Below are positions 1 to 8,028 of a stretch of DNA of 64,000 nucleotides, one piece after another (the stretch's first letter is position 1; each line of letters begins with the position of its first letter). Under the pieces are notes generated by a model. The model was not told where the DNA came from. It ran no database searches and saw only the letters and a list, made by a program, of their open reading frames with translations. The translations under genes were made by a program, and so were the position numbers. This stretch comes from JABMMZ01 sp044368575 (GTDB taxonomy: Bacteria > Bacteroidota > Bacteroidia > NS11-12g > UBA955): assembly GCA_044368575.1 (NCBI GenBank), contig JBIPPH010000006.1:8263-72262 (forward strand), read 5' to 3'.

Positions 1-594
1 GAAGTCATTGGCAATGCGCAAGCCTTGTTAAAAAGTGAACGATTGCTGTTAAACATTATGCAACGTTTAAGTGGTATTGCAACGACTACTCATGAAGCGG
101 TAAAGTTAGTTGAAGGCACCAAATGTAAGATTCTTGATACCAGAAAAACTACCCCAAATTTAAGGATCATGGAAAAATGGGCCGTATTGGTAGGAGGGGG
201 AAGCAACCACCGTTTTGGTTTATACGATATGATCATGTTAAAAGACAATCATATTGATGTTGCGGGTGGCATCAGACCAGCCATTCATAACGCAAAAACA
301 TATTTGCAAAATAAAGGCCTATCATTGGGGATAGAGGTAGAAGCACGTTCAATTGAAGACGTCGAACTGGCCTTAATGGAATTGCCAATACAGCGTATTA
401 TGCTTGATAATTTTAGTCCTGAATTGTGTAAAACCGCAGTAGCATTGATTGCCAATCGCTGTGAAACTGAAGCATCTGGTGGAATTACATTAGCTAATTT
501 AAGAGCTTATGCAGAGGCAGGCGTTGATTTCATCTCATTGGGCATGTTGACTCATTCGGTAAAGAGTTTAGACATCAGTTTTAAAATCAAATAA
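1..594 (+). CDS. nadC: Nicotinate-nucleotide pyrophosphorylase (carboxylating), 3' part
   Basis: C-terminal 197 residues of quinolinate phosphoribosyltransferase, which turns quinolinate and PRPP into nicotinate mononucleotide in de novo NAD synthesis. The gene enters the window already open in frame 1. Family motifs are clear: the DTRKTTPNLR loop, HRFGLYDMIMLKDNH, the GIEVEA strand, IMLDN, EASGGI and the closing GVDFISLGMLTHS that forms the phosphate-binding end of the barrel. The reading frame runs intact to TAA, so only the N-terminal part is missing. No other NAD biosynthesis gene lies beside it here; the ACMSD-type decarboxylase at 60264 acts on the precursor of quinolinate and is discussed separately. 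Confidence 0.96.
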   Translation, partial: EVIGNAQALLKSERLLLNIMQRLSGIATTTHEAVKLVEGTKCKILDTRKTTPNLRIMEKWAVLVGGGSNHRFGLYDMIMLKDNHIDVAGGIRPAIHNAKTYLQNKGLSLGIEVEARSIEDVELALMELPIQRIMLDNFSPELCKTAVALIANRCETEASGGITLANLRAYAEAGVDFISLGMLTHSVKSLDISFKIK

Positions 595-602
595 ATTAAA
601 CT

Positions 603-610
603 TAAATTTG
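603..610 (+). promoter_or_regulatory. Promoter -7 box (TAAATTTG) for the T9SS cargo gene
   Basis: Exact match to the Bacteroidota -7 consensus TAnnTTTG. Its last base is only five positions before the ATG at 615, so the expected transcription start falls on or next to the start codon. Confidence 0.5.
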
Positions 611-614
611 TAAT

Positions 615-1301
615 ATGATAAAACGTTTAATGATTATCGCTTGCTTGATCTTTGGTGTTCAAGCTCAGGCCCAGTTTACTATTGATGAAGATACTTTGTA
701 TGCCTATGGTTATGCTGCCAAAACCAGTAATGGTTTTGCTGACATCAATGCCCACACAATTATCCGAAGCAAGAGCATGGGAATTGATACCTTTGTTTGG
801 AAACGTTTGAATGTGGTTAAAGCTAATCCTAGCTGGGAAACAGCAGTATGTGATATCAATGCATGTAAACCACCAACAACAGACCAAGATACTTGTGCAT
901 TTACCAATGTTGGAGATACAGGCGTTTTCTCCTTTCATTTATACCCAAAAGATAAAGCAGGAGATGGTTCTATGACAGTTAGAATTTACAACAAAAGAAC
1001 CCCTTTGAATTTTGTAGATGTGGTGATATTCTTTGAAGCATGGGCCGAAGGCAGTGTGCGTTCAAATTTATACCAATCTATGAAAGTATTTCCAAATCCT
1101 GTAAAATCCATATTGAGCATTAATAATGCAATGGTTCAAGAAGGTACAATCACTGTTATCAATGCTGTTGGTCAAGCAATACATACTCAAGTTTTCAATG
1201 GTCAATTAGACCTTGATTGTCAAGCCTTCCAAGCTGGTGTGTATACCATCATGATTCAAAGCCAAACAGGTAATACTGCCTATAGCTTTGTTAAGGAATA
1301 A
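615..1301 (+). CDS. Secreted protein with T9SS type A sorting domain
   Basis: A 228-residue exported protein. Residues 1-19 form a signal peptide with a short basic start, a hydrophobic core and an AQAQ cleavage region. The middle (about 20-150) is beta-rich with cysteine pairs (CDINAC, then a later DTC) and matches nothing I recognise. The last 75 residues carry the type A T9SS tail: a VFPNPVKSILSI strand, a middle GTITVINAVGQ strand and the GVYTIMIQSQTG ending. In this system the tail directs transport across the outer membrane and is usually removed. It lies 20 bases after nadC but has its own promoter box and ends at a hairpin terminator. Function of the mature part is unknown. Confidence 0.85.
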   Translation: MIKRLMIIACLIFGVQAQAQFTIDEDTLYAYGYAAKTSNGFADINAHTIIRSKSMGIDTFVWKRLNVVKANPSWETAVCDINACKPPTTDQDTCAFTNVGDTGVFSFHLYPKDKAGDGSMTVRIYNKRTPLNFVDVVIFFEAWAEGSVRSNLYQSMKVFPNPVKSILSINNAMVQEGTITVINAVGQAIHTQVFNGQLDLDCQAFQAGVYTIMIQSQTGNTAYSFVKE

Positions 1302-1340
1302 GCCTTTTTATTTGACTGACTTATGACCTTAAGTCATAAA

Positions 1341-1366
1341 AAAAGCGCAATCTACATTGCGCTTTT
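1341..1366. terminator. Bidirectional hairpin terminator
   Basis: GCGCAAT (1345-1351), loop CTAC, ATTGCGC (1356-1362), flanked by an A run on the left and a T run on the right. It can therefore stop transcription from both sides, which fits its place between the converging T9SS cargo gene and obg. Confidence 0.85.
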
Positions 1367-1374
1367 TTTATTCA

Positions 1375-2379
1375 TTATTGCCATTCTTCTTTACCGTGTT
1401 TGATTTTTTCCCAAAGCTTGTCTTTGAGTTCTTGTAAGTTGAAACCAGAAACAGATGATACAAATACTGGCTTCAAGGCTTTAAGGTCTTTCTTCATTAA
1501 ACTTAATAATTCCTCATCAAGCATATCGCATTTGGTGATAGCCACTAAGCGTTCTTTTTCGAGTAATTCTGGGTTGAAAGCCTTTAATTCGTTCAACAAG
1601 ATTTTATACTCTTTTTTGATGTCAGCAGAGTCTGCCGGAATCAGAAATAATAATAGCGCATTGCGCTCTATGTGTTTTAAAAAGCGAATACCTAATCCTT
1701 TGCCTTCGTGAGCGCCTTCAATGATACCGGGAATATCTGCCATTACAAATGATCGGTAGTCTCTGTATTCAACCATACCCAAATTGGGTACTAAAGTGGT
1801 GAAGGGATAATTAGCAATTTTAGGTTTTGCGGCAGACATCACAGAAAGTAAAGTTGATTTGCCCGCATTCGGGAAGCCAACTAAACCAACATCTGCTAAT
1901 ACTTTTAGCTCTAATACTTTCCAACCTTCAATACCATCTTCGCCAGGTTGAGCATAGGTTGGAGCTTGTTTGGTTGGCGTTTTAAAATGGGCATTGCCTA
2001 AGCCGCCTCTTCCGCCTTTGAGCAATACTTTTTCTTCACCATCTTTGGTGATTTCAAAAAGGACTTCTCCTGTTTCCTCATCTTTAGCAATGGTACCAAG
2101 AGGTACCTCAATGATTTCATTTTTACCAGAAGCGCCAGTACATAAAGCTGAACTGCCAGGTTGGCCGTCTTCAGCGTGTATGTGTTTTCTGTACTTTAGA
2201 TGGAGTAGCGTCCACAATTGAGCATTGCCTCGCAATCTAACATCGCCTCCTTTGCCGCCATCACCACCATCAGGTCCGCCTTTAGGCAAGCCTTTAGCTC
2301 TGTGAAAATGTGCACTGCCCTTTCCGCCTTTACCACTGCGAAAAAATATCTTTACATAGTCAATAAAATTGGAATCCAT
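1375..2379 (-). CDS. obg: Obg family GTPase (CgtA)
   Basis: 334-residue ribosome-associated GTPase for late 50S assembly and stress signalling. Residues 1-160 are the glycine-rich Obg fold (SGKGGKGSAHF and GGPDGGDGGKGGDV are visible). The G domain follows: G1 GFPNAGKST at 168-176, G3 DIPGIIEGAHEGKGLG at 215-230, G4 TKCD near 283 (Thr where many G proteins have Asn, common in Obg), G5 VSSVSG. The variable C-terminal domain found in some homologues is essentially absent, giving the short form. It lies 10 bases behind adk on the same strand, so adk-obg is a likely operon with the promoter upstream of adk. Confidence 0.96.
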   Translation of the reverse strand: MDSNFIDYVKIFFRSGKGGKGSAHFHRAKGLPKGGPDGGDGGKGGDVRLRGNAQLWTLLHLKYRKHIHAEDGQPGSSALCTGASGKNEIIEVPLGTIAKDEETGEVLFEITKDGEEKVLLKGGRGGLGNAHFKTPTKQAPTYAQPGEDGIEGWKVLELKVLADVGLVGFPNAGKSTLLSVMSAAKPKIANYPFTTLVPNLGMVEYRDYRSFVMADIPGIIEGAHEGKGLGIRFLKHIERNALLLFLIPADSADIKKEYKILLNELKAFNPELLEKERLVAITKCDMLDEELLSLMKKDLKALKPVFVSSVSGFNLQELKDKLWEKIKHGKEEWQ

Positions 2380-2389
2380 GGGCTGATTA

Positions 2390-2974
2390 TTATATGGCTT
2401 GGCTGTGATGATTGATAGCCTTTTGTATACGTAAGTAAATATCTTCTATGCTGCCAATGCCATCAACTTTGTAGTACTTTTTTTGTTCGTTATAATACTC
2501 TGCCGCAACAGCCGTTTGTTCGTTGTAAACTGATATTCTATTGCGAATAATGGCTTCGTCGCTGTCATCAGCTCTGCCACTGTCTTTACCTCTCAACAAC
2601 AAACGTTTGATCAATTCGTCTTCGCTTACTGCCAATGCCAACATCATACTAATGCTGGTGTTTTTTGAACTCATAAAGGCATCTAAAGCAACGGCCTGAG
2701 CAGTGGTTCTTGGAAAACCATCAAAAATAAATCCTTTGGCTTCAGGATGTTTGTCTACTTCAGCTTGCAACATATTAATGGTTACTTCATCAGGCACTAA
2801 GTTGCCCTTATCCATAAAGGACTTAGCTAATTGGCCAAGCTCTGTGTTGTTTTTGATATTGTATCTGAAAATATCGCCAGTTGATAAATGCACCAATTGG
2901 TAGTCTTTAACAAGCTTTTCTGATTGAGTGCCTTTGCCGGCACCAGGAGGGCCAAATAATACGATGTTCAACAT
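2390..2974 (-). CDS. adk: Adenylate kinase
   Basis: 194-residue kinase that equilibrates ATP, ADP and AMP. It shows the P-loop GPPGAGKGTQ at residues 7-16, the AMP-site DGFPRTTAQA motif and a short LID with RGKDSGRADDSDEAI. The LID has no Cys4 zinc site, so this is the short non-zinc form usual in Bacteroidota. The frame stays open 45 bases further upstream, but I start at the ATG at 2974: homologues begin MLNIVLFGPPG at this point, and a promoter box lies at 2999-3006, inside the longer frame. First gene of an operon with obg. Confidence 0.95.
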   Translation of the reverse strand: MLNIVLFGPPGAGKGTQSEKLVKDYQLVHLSTGDIFRYNIKNNTELGQLAKSFMDKGNLVPDEVTINMLQAEVDKHPEAKGFIFDGFPRTTAQAVALDAFMSSKNTSISMMLALAVSEDELIKRLLLRGKDSGRADDSDEAIIRNRISVYNEQTAVAAEYYNEQKKYYKVDGIGSIEDIYLRIQKAINHHSQAI

Positions 2975-2998
2975 AATTTTATTGGGTATGTAAGAGAG

Positions 2999-3006
2999 CA
3001 AAGGTA
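2999..3006 (-). promoter_or_regulatory. Promoter -7 box (TACCTTTG) for adk-obg
   Basis: On the minus strand TACCTTTGC matches TAnnTTTG and is identical to the boxes before rpmB and the SGNH gene at 47884. It sits 25 bases before the adk ATG. No convincing -33 TTTG was found. Confidence 0.5.
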
Positions 3007-3078
3007 CTGAAAAACTCATAAATGTGAATTAAAGTTAGATTTATCTTAATTTCGCAAGACTTAATCGCAGATAACATT

Positions 3079-4173
3079 TTGAAAAAAATCCTCATTGTAG
3101 TTGGCACCAGGCCTAATTTCATCAAAGTAACACGCTTTAAAAAAGTCATTGCTAATCATCCTAGTTTGGACGTTAAGTTTGTTCATACAGGGCAACATTT
3201 TGACGAGAAAATGAGTCAGGTGTTTTTTGATCAATTTGACTTAAGACCAGACTTTATGTTGAATATTGGTCAAGGAACCCCTAACCATCAAATGGCTCAA
3301 GTAATGTTGGGTTTAGAGCAAGTTTGCAGCAGCTATCAACCTGATTTGTTAGTAGTGGTTGGAGATGTTAACAGTACATTTGCAGCAGCACTTACAGGTA
3401 ATAAAATGGGCATAAAAGTAGCACATTTGGAAAGTGGTTTAAGAAGTTTTGACAGAACCATGCCAGAAGAGATTAACCGCTTGTTAACCGATGAAATTTC
3501 AGATTACTATTTTGTAACGGAACAGAGCGGACTAGACCATTTAAAAGCAGAGGGTAAAGCCTCAGAAAAAGTGTTTTTTGTAGGCAATACCATGATTGAT
3601 AGTTTGGTGGAATTCCAAAGTGAAGTAGAGCAAAGTCCAATACTTGAAAACCTTGGCCTTGAGGCTCAAAAGTATGTCTTAATGACTATGCACAGGCCTT
3701 CAAATGTTGATACTAAGGAAGGCTTGATGGTGCTGATTGACATGATACACTTAATCTGTCAAAAATATCAACTGGTATTTCCAATTCATCCAAGAACAGT
3801 TAGCAGGCTTAAACAATTTGATTTATGGGCTTCAATTGAACATTTGGATGGTTTGAAATTTACAGAACCCTTAGACTATTTTGCCTTTCAGAAATTAACC
3901 GCTCATTGCAAATTTGTAGTTACAGATAGCGGTGGTATACAGGAGGAAACAACCTTCAGACAAGTGCCATGTTTAACCTTACGCAACAATACAGAAAGAC
4001 CAAGCACTATTGATATTGGAAGCAATGTTTTAGTGCCATATACAGTGAAGGATCTCCAACATTACATGGATGCAATTGTTTCAGGGCAATTCAAAAAAGG
4101 ACAAATTCCACCATTGTGGGATGGTAAAAGCACTGAACGCATTGCAGAAGTTATGCTAAGTATTTTGTCATAA
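3079..4173 (+). CDS. wecB: UDP-N-acetylglucosamine 2-epimerase (non-hydrolysing)
   Basis: 364 residues, full length for the family that interconverts UDP-GlcNAc and UDP-ManNAc for surface polysaccharides. Visible motifs: GTRPNFIKV at 9-17 (the classical form is GTRPEAIK), GDVNS at 95-99, HLESGLRS at 116-123, PEEINR at 129-134, and TDSGGIQEE near the C-terminus in the GT-B-like nucleotide site. The start is TTG at 3079; no in-frame ATG precedes the conserved first strand. It is transcribed away from adk, with a weaker box TAATTTCG at 3048-3055. The gene stands alone, apart from the sugar genes at 42306-44952. Confidence 0.92.
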   Translation: MKKILIVVGTRPNFIKVTRFKKVIANHPSLDVKFVHTGQHFDEKMSQVFFDQFDLRPDFMLNIGQGTPNHQMAQVMLGLEQVCSSYQPDLLVVVGDVNSTFAAALTGNKMGIKVAHLESGLRSFDRTMPEEINRLLTDEISDYYFVTEQSGLDHLKAEGKASEKVFFVGNTMIDSLVEFQSEVEQSPILENLGLEAQKYVLMTMHRPSNVDTKEGLMVLIDMIHLICQKYQLVFPIHPRTVSRLKQFDLWASIEHLDGLKFTEPLDYFAFQKLTAHCKFVVTDSGGIQEETTFRQVPCLTLRNNTERPSTIDIGSNVLVPYTVKDLQHYMDAIVSGQFKKGQIPPLWDGKSTERIAEVMLSILS

Positions 4174-4180
4174 CACAAGC

Positions 4181-4801
4181 TCAGTAAATGATGTCATGGC
4201 ATTTTTGACACAATTTTTTGTAGCCTATGATAATGTTGCTAATGCTGCCATCTGCGGCAGAAAGTAAACACTTTTTATTGTTGCAATGGGGTAGTCCGAA
4301 ATTATGTCCTAATTCGTGTCTTACTACGTTGTTCATACAAAGGAATGCTGTGGCGTAATTCCTTACTTGTTTTGATCTTTTGATTCTGCAATCAGATGCA
4401 ACTGCACATAAACCTGGTTGATAGCCTAATCCGAATATGCCATAATCTTTAATCTTGCCCCTTTGATGGCCTATATCAACGTGGCATAAACCCAATACAT
4501 AATTCGACTTTAATGTGTAGACTTTTAGATACTTTAGAATGGAGTCAGCGAGGTAGCGACTTCGTGGTTTATAGAAGGTAAATGCAGGCAATTTATCTTG
4601 TTTGATACTGTCTACTACAATGCCGTAATAGGCGGTCAATTCACGGCCTAATTTCTTTGCTTCTGTCATTTCATAACCATTAAAACAGACAATGGTTAAA
4701 TGCGGCTTGGCTTTAGGCTTACCCTTTAAAGGGCTTGGATTATTCTGACAAGAAGTCAGCGATAAAATTGAAACAGCGATAAAATAAAACAGACCTCTCA
4801 T
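4181..4801 (-). CDS. Archaemetzincin-like zinc metalloprotease, lipoprotein
   Basis: 206 residues. The N-terminus is a lipoprotein signal (MRGLFYFIAVSILSLTSC, lipobox Cys18), so the enzyme is predicted to be membrane-anchored outside the cytoplasm. The family signature HExxHxxGxxHCx4CxMx17CxxC fits with exact spacing: H162, E163, H166, H172 for catalytic zinc and C173, C178, C198, C201 for the structural zinc. The one departure is Leu180 where the signature has the Met-turn methionine. Family members are aminopeptidase or peptidase-like with few known substrates. I start at ATG 4801; an in-frame TTG lies 12 bases further upstream. The start codon lies in the loop of a perfect hairpin (4790-4810). 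Its 3' end is 7 bases from the converging epimerase gene. Confidence 0.82.
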   Translation of the reverse strand: MRGLFYFIAVSILSLTSCQNNPSPLKGKPKAKPHLTIVCFNGYEMTEAKKLGRELTAYYGIVVDSIKQDKLPAFTFYKPRSRYLADSILKYLKVYTLKSNYVLGLCHVDIGHQRGKIKDYGIFGLGYQPGLCAVASDCRIKRSKQVRNYATAFLCMNNVVRHELGHNFGLPHCNNKKCLLSAADGSISNIIIGYKKLCQKCHDIIY

Positions 4802-4810
4802 GGAGGTCTG
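4780..4810 (-). terminator. Terminator-like hairpin spanning a start codon
   Basis: On the minus strand CAGACCTC, loop CATGA, GAGGTCTG (4810-4790) is followed by TTTTATTTTA. It has the form of an intrinsic terminator 29 bases after the TetR stop, but the loop holds the ATG of the archaemetzincin gene and the T-rich tract encodes its signal peptide. It could end TetR transcripts, weaken downstream expression, or occlude the start. Confidence 0.5.
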
Positions 4811-4838
4811 CAATATCGGGAAAAAATTAAATAATTTT

Positions 4839-5480
4839 TTAAGCTGTGAAGGCTTTTAACATCATTTTAACGATGGCATTTTTCTTATTGTTGTAGGCTT
4901 CAAGTGCATTGCCATGAACATTGATTTTTTTCACTAGGAAAGCAGATAAACCCATTGAATTAACTAGGTCTAAAATGAGTTCAGCAAAAGCTTCAATTTC
5001 GTTATCAGATTTTTGAGCATTCAATTGAGCTAAAATGCTTTTAATGAAGGTAATTTCTCCCTTTTTATATGGCAGATAAATTTCTTCAAAAGTTGAATTT
5101 AAGTCAAGAATGTTTTCATTGGATAAGCTGGTTAAGCGAATCAAATTGGCATACAATTCAGTTCTTGTTCTTAAGTAACTTAAGAGTTTTTCTTCAGGAA
5201 TTTGAATGTTATTGATGTCGTTTTTAACTTTGTCGAGGCCAATGCTTAATTGGTTATGAACTACTTGAACAAATAATTCTTCTTTGTTTTTGAAGTAGTA
5301 GTACAAGGCCGCTTTGTTGAATCCAATCGCCTCACCAATTTCATCTAATGTGGTTTTATTAAAACCAAACTGAATAAAACAATCCGTCGCTTTTTCTAAA
5401 ATTTCTTTTCTTCTTGAGGCATTTGTTGAAGGCCTTCCTGGCTTTCTTTTAACAATTTGAGATTCTATTTGGGTTTCCAT
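4839..5480 (-). CDS. TetR/AcrR family transcriptional regulator
   Basis: 213 residues. The N-terminal helix-turn-helix occupies about residues 22-70 (ATDCFIQFGFNKTTLDEIG, then GFNKAALYYYFKNKEELF), preceded by a basic stretch KRKPGRPSTNASRRK. The rest is an all-helical ligand and dimer domain that is not conserved enough to name an effector. It is divergent from the mre operon, with 138 bases between the starts, and is followed on the same strand by the archaemetzincin gene. Its target is unknown; control of itself or of neighbours is only an inference from position. Confidence 0.88.
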   Translation of the reverse strand: METQIESQIVKRKPGRPSTNASRRKEILEKATDCFIQFGFNKTTLDEIGEAIGFNKAALYYYFKNKEELFVQVVHNQLSIGLDKVKNDINNIQIPEEKLLSYLRTRTELYANLIRLTSLSNENILDLNSTFEEIYLPYKKGEITFIKSILAQLNAQKSDNEIEAFAELILDLVNSMGLSAFLVKKINVHGNALEAYNNKKNAIVKMMLKAFTA

Positions 5481-5583
5481 TTCGATTCTCTATTTAGCAA
5501 AATTTATGCCATGTTTGAATTAGTGAAAGATTTAATTTTAAAAAAAAGTTGTAAAAAAAAGTGAAGTTTGTTGATTTTGTTTT

Positions 5584-5590
5584 TATTTTG
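5584..5590 (+). promoter_or_regulatory. Promoter box (TATTTTGCAGG) for the mre operon
   Basis: A one-base-shorter variant of TAnnTTTG followed by CAGG. The same TATTTTGCAGG sequence precedes dapD (41458). It lies 29 bases before the mreB ATG and downstream of the first possible start in the frame, which supports the ATG at 5619. Confidence 0.45.
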
Positions 5591-5618
5591 CAGGTCTAAT
5601 AACTTTCAATTCAATAAG

Positions 5619-6644
5619 ATGGGATGGTTTAATTTTTTTACTCAGGAATTGGCAATCGATTTAGGTACTGCCAACACCCTGATCATTCACAAAGACCAAG
5701 TGGTAGTAGACGAACCCTCTATTATTGCTATGGAAAGAAGCACCGGTAAGGTGATAGCCATAGGTCATGAAGCCATGCAGATGTATGGTAAAGAGAATGA
5801 CAACATCAAAACCATTCGCCCTTTAAAGGATGGTGTAATTGCAGATTTCCAAGCTGCAGAACACATGATCCGTGGCATGATTAAAAAAATCAACAAATCA
5901 GGCGGCGCTTTTTCGCCTCAATTGAGAATGGTAATTTGTATTCCATCTGGTATTACTGAAGTTGAAAAACGCGCAGTTAAAGACAGCGCAGACAGAGCAG
6001 GCGGAAAAGAAGTGTACATGATTCACGAACCAATGGCAGCAGCTGTTGGTATAGGTATAGACGTGACTGAGCCTATGGGTAACATGGTCATTGATATCGG
6101 GGGTGGTACCAGTGAAATCGCTGTTATCGCTCTAGGTGGTATTGTATGTGACCAATCTATCAGAGTAGCTGGAGATGAATTCAATATGGATATTTCAGAA
6201 TACATGAAACGCCAACACAATTTGTTGTGTGGTGAACGTACAGCTGAAAAAATCAAAATTCATGTTGGTTCTGCTTTAACTGAATTGGACAATCCACCAG
6301 AAGATTATGCTGTTTACGGTCGTGACTTAATGACTGGTATTCCTAAACAAGTCTATGTGTCCTATTCTGAAATTGCGTTGTCATTAGACAAATCAATTGT
6401 AAAGCTTGAAGAAGCTATTCTAAAAGCGCTTGAAAATACACCACCTGAATTGGCGGCTGATATCTATCAAACTGGTATCCACTTAACAGGTGGAGGTGCT
6501 TTGTTAAGAGGCCTTGACAAACGTTTAGCCGCTAAAACCAAATTGCCTGTACACGTTGCAGAAGATCCTTTGAGAGCTGTTGTTAGAGGCACTGGTATTG
6601 CACTTAAAAACATTGGTAAATTCAAATTCTTAATGAATTCTTGA
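5619..6644 (+). CDS. mreB: Rod-shape determining protein MreB
   Basis: 341-residue bacterial actin that forms membrane-bound filaments and guides lateral wall synthesis. Actin-fold motifs are visible: phosphate-1 AIDLGTANT at residues 12-20, phosphate-2 IDIGGGTSEIAVIALGG, and the adenosine motif LTGGGALLRGLDKRL. The N-terminus MGWFNFFTQELAID includes a short amphipathic, membrane-binding start typical of the family. The frame is open upstream but ATG 5619 gives the usual length and follows the promoter box. First gene of mreB-mreC-mreD-PBP2-rodA, with only 3 bases before mreC. Confidence 0.97.
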   Translation: MGWFNFFTQELAIDLGTANTLIIHKDQVVVDEPSIIAMERSTGKVIAIGHEAMQMYGKENDNIKTIRPLKDGVIADFQAAEHMIRGMIKKINKSGGAFSPQLRMVICIPSGITEVEKRAVKDSADRAGGKEVYMIHEPMAAAVGIGIDVTEPMGNMVIDIGGGTSEIAVIALGGIVCDQSIRVAGDEFNMDISEYMKRQHNLLCGERTAEKIKIHVGSALTELDNPPEDYAVYGRDLMTGIPKQVYVSYSEIALSLDKSIVKLEEAILKALENTPPELAADIYQTGIHLTGGGALLRGLDKRLAAKTKLPVHVAEDPLRAVVRGTGIALKNIGKFKFLMNS

Positions 6645-6647
6645 TAA

Positions 6648-7499
6648 ATGAATTCCGTATTCAAGTACCTCAAAAGCAAGTTGCATGTTTTGTTGTTTTT
6701 GTTGCTTGAGTTATTGAGCCTTATTGCCATTATTCGTTTCAATGTCTATCAGACAGCGTTTTATTATTCTAATACGCGCAAACTCAGCATGGCCATTCAC
6801 GAGTGGAACAGCTCAGTCTTTGATTATTTTGGATTAATGTCCAAGAACGAAGCCCTTTACAATGAGAATTTGGAGCTGCGCAGAAAATTGAAAACCAATT
6901 ACGTAGTTGAATCAAAGAAGATTTTTGAAGTCCATGATACGGTTTTCAAACAGCGTTACAAATATTTTCCAGCCCAAGTTATTACCAATTCAACCAATCG
7001 TCAGAATAATTACATTACCCTAAATAGAGGTACAAGTTCAGGCATTGAAAAGGGTATGGGTGTGTTTTCGCCAGAAGGAGTAGTAGGCACTATTGTTGAG
7101 GTATCAGATAACTACTCGGTTGCGGTATCGGTTTTAAATACACAAGGTTTCAAAATCGTTCCTAAAATCAAAGAAATGAATGACACCAAGGGAACAGTTG
7201 TTTGGGATGGAAAAGACCCCAACTACTTAAACCTTGAAAACATTAATAAATATGAAGCGCTTAAGGTGGGTTATCACATTGTTACCAGCCCTTATTCAAA
7301 GAATTTTCCTGAAAATATTCCTATTGGTGTAATCGAAAGTTTAAAGACCAAGCCAAGTGAAACTTTTTATCAAGCTAAGATTAAATCATCTGTTAACTTT
7401 GGTAAAATTCAAACCGTCTACATCGTGATCGATTTGTTTAAACATGAAATTGAAAAATTAGAATCCGAATTGAATAAAAAAACCACTGAACATCCATGA
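6648..7499 (+). CDS. mreC: Rod-shape determining protein MreC
   Basis: 283 residues. A cytoplasmic start is followed by one transmembrane helix (about 12-30), a coiled-coil stretch (SMAIHEWNSSVFDYFGLMSK to NENLELRRKL, about 50-85) and a periplasmic beta-barrel region with the RGTSSGIEKGMGVFSPEGVV and GTIVEVSDNYSVAV segments typical of MreC. It joins the MreB filament to PBP2 and RodA. Its 3' end overlaps mreD by four bases, indicating translational coupling. Confidence 0.94.
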   Translation: MNSVFKYLKSKLHVLLFLLLELLSLIAIIRFNVYQTAFYYSNTRKLSMAIHEWNSSVFDYFGLMSKNEALYNENLELRRKLKTNYVVESKKIFEVHDTVFKQRYKYFPAQVITNSTNRQNNYITLNRGTSSGIEKGMGVFSPEGVVGTIVEVSDNYSVAVSVLNTQGFKIVPKIKEMNDTKGTVVWDGKDPNYLNLENINKYEALKVGYHIVTSPYSKNFPENIPIGVIESLKTKPSETFYQAKIKSSVNFGKIQTVYIVIDLFKHEIEKLESELNKKTTEHP

Positions 7500-8026
7500 T
7501 ATTTTCTGTCTTAAGATTCTTGGCTTTATATGTGCTGATTGTGATCATTCAGTTGTTTTTGCTTAATAATATTTTTATTGGCAATACATGGGCTTTCTTG
7601 TTTCAACCGCAGTTGATCATTATGTTTCTTTTGTTTTTACCGCCATCCATGTCTCATAGTTGGATGATAGTTGTATCATTTGCTGCGGGCTTTTTATTCG
7701 ATGTGTTTTTTCAATCTTGGGGCGAACACGCTGCTGTCAGTACTTTGATTGGATTTGTTAGACATTACTCAACCCGAGATATCGATAATGCGATTGGCGC
7801 CAGAATAGAAGACAATCAAATTTGGACATCCAAGAAGGGTAGTTCTTGGAAGTGGGTTTATTTCTTAGTGTTTATTGGGCTTTATCATTTGCTGTTTTTG
7901 TGGATCAATGGTTTAGGTCACAACTTTTTCACCCGCATCATTCCTGCTACTATTAGCAGTACACTTATTACTTTTGCTATCATCCTGTTGCTCGAAAACC
8001 TCATTTACAAACCCTCTAGAAATTAA
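7496..8026 (+). CDS. mreD: Rod-shape determining protein MreD
   Basis: 176-residue inner-membrane protein with about five hydrophobic segments (near residues 4-28, 31-50, 52-72, 118-136 and 146-170). MreD sequences are poorly conserved, so the call rests on the membrane profile, the length and the fixed position between mreC (4-base overlap) and the PBP2 gene (2-base gap). Expected to act in the elongasome by contacting MreC. Confidence 0.9.
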   Translation: MIFSVLRFLALYVLIVIIQLFLLNNIFIGNTWAFLFQPQLIIMFLLFLPPSMSHSWMIVVSFAAGFLFDVFFQSWGEHAAVSTLIGFVRHYSTRDIDNAIGARIEDNQIWTSKKGSSWKWVYFLVFIGLYHLLFLWINGLGHNFFTRIIPATISSTLITFAIILLLENLIYKPSRN

Positions 8027-8028
8027 TA

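Noticed and set aside
2975..3019. N-terminal extension of adenylate kinase
   Set aside because: The extra 15 codons precede the conserved P-loop start and overlap the promoter box.
3042..3075. Inverted TTATCT/AGATAA and a short direct CTTAAT repeat upstream of the epimerase gene
   Set aside because: Six-base arms with a 22-base loop in AT-rich DNA are expected by chance; no other support.
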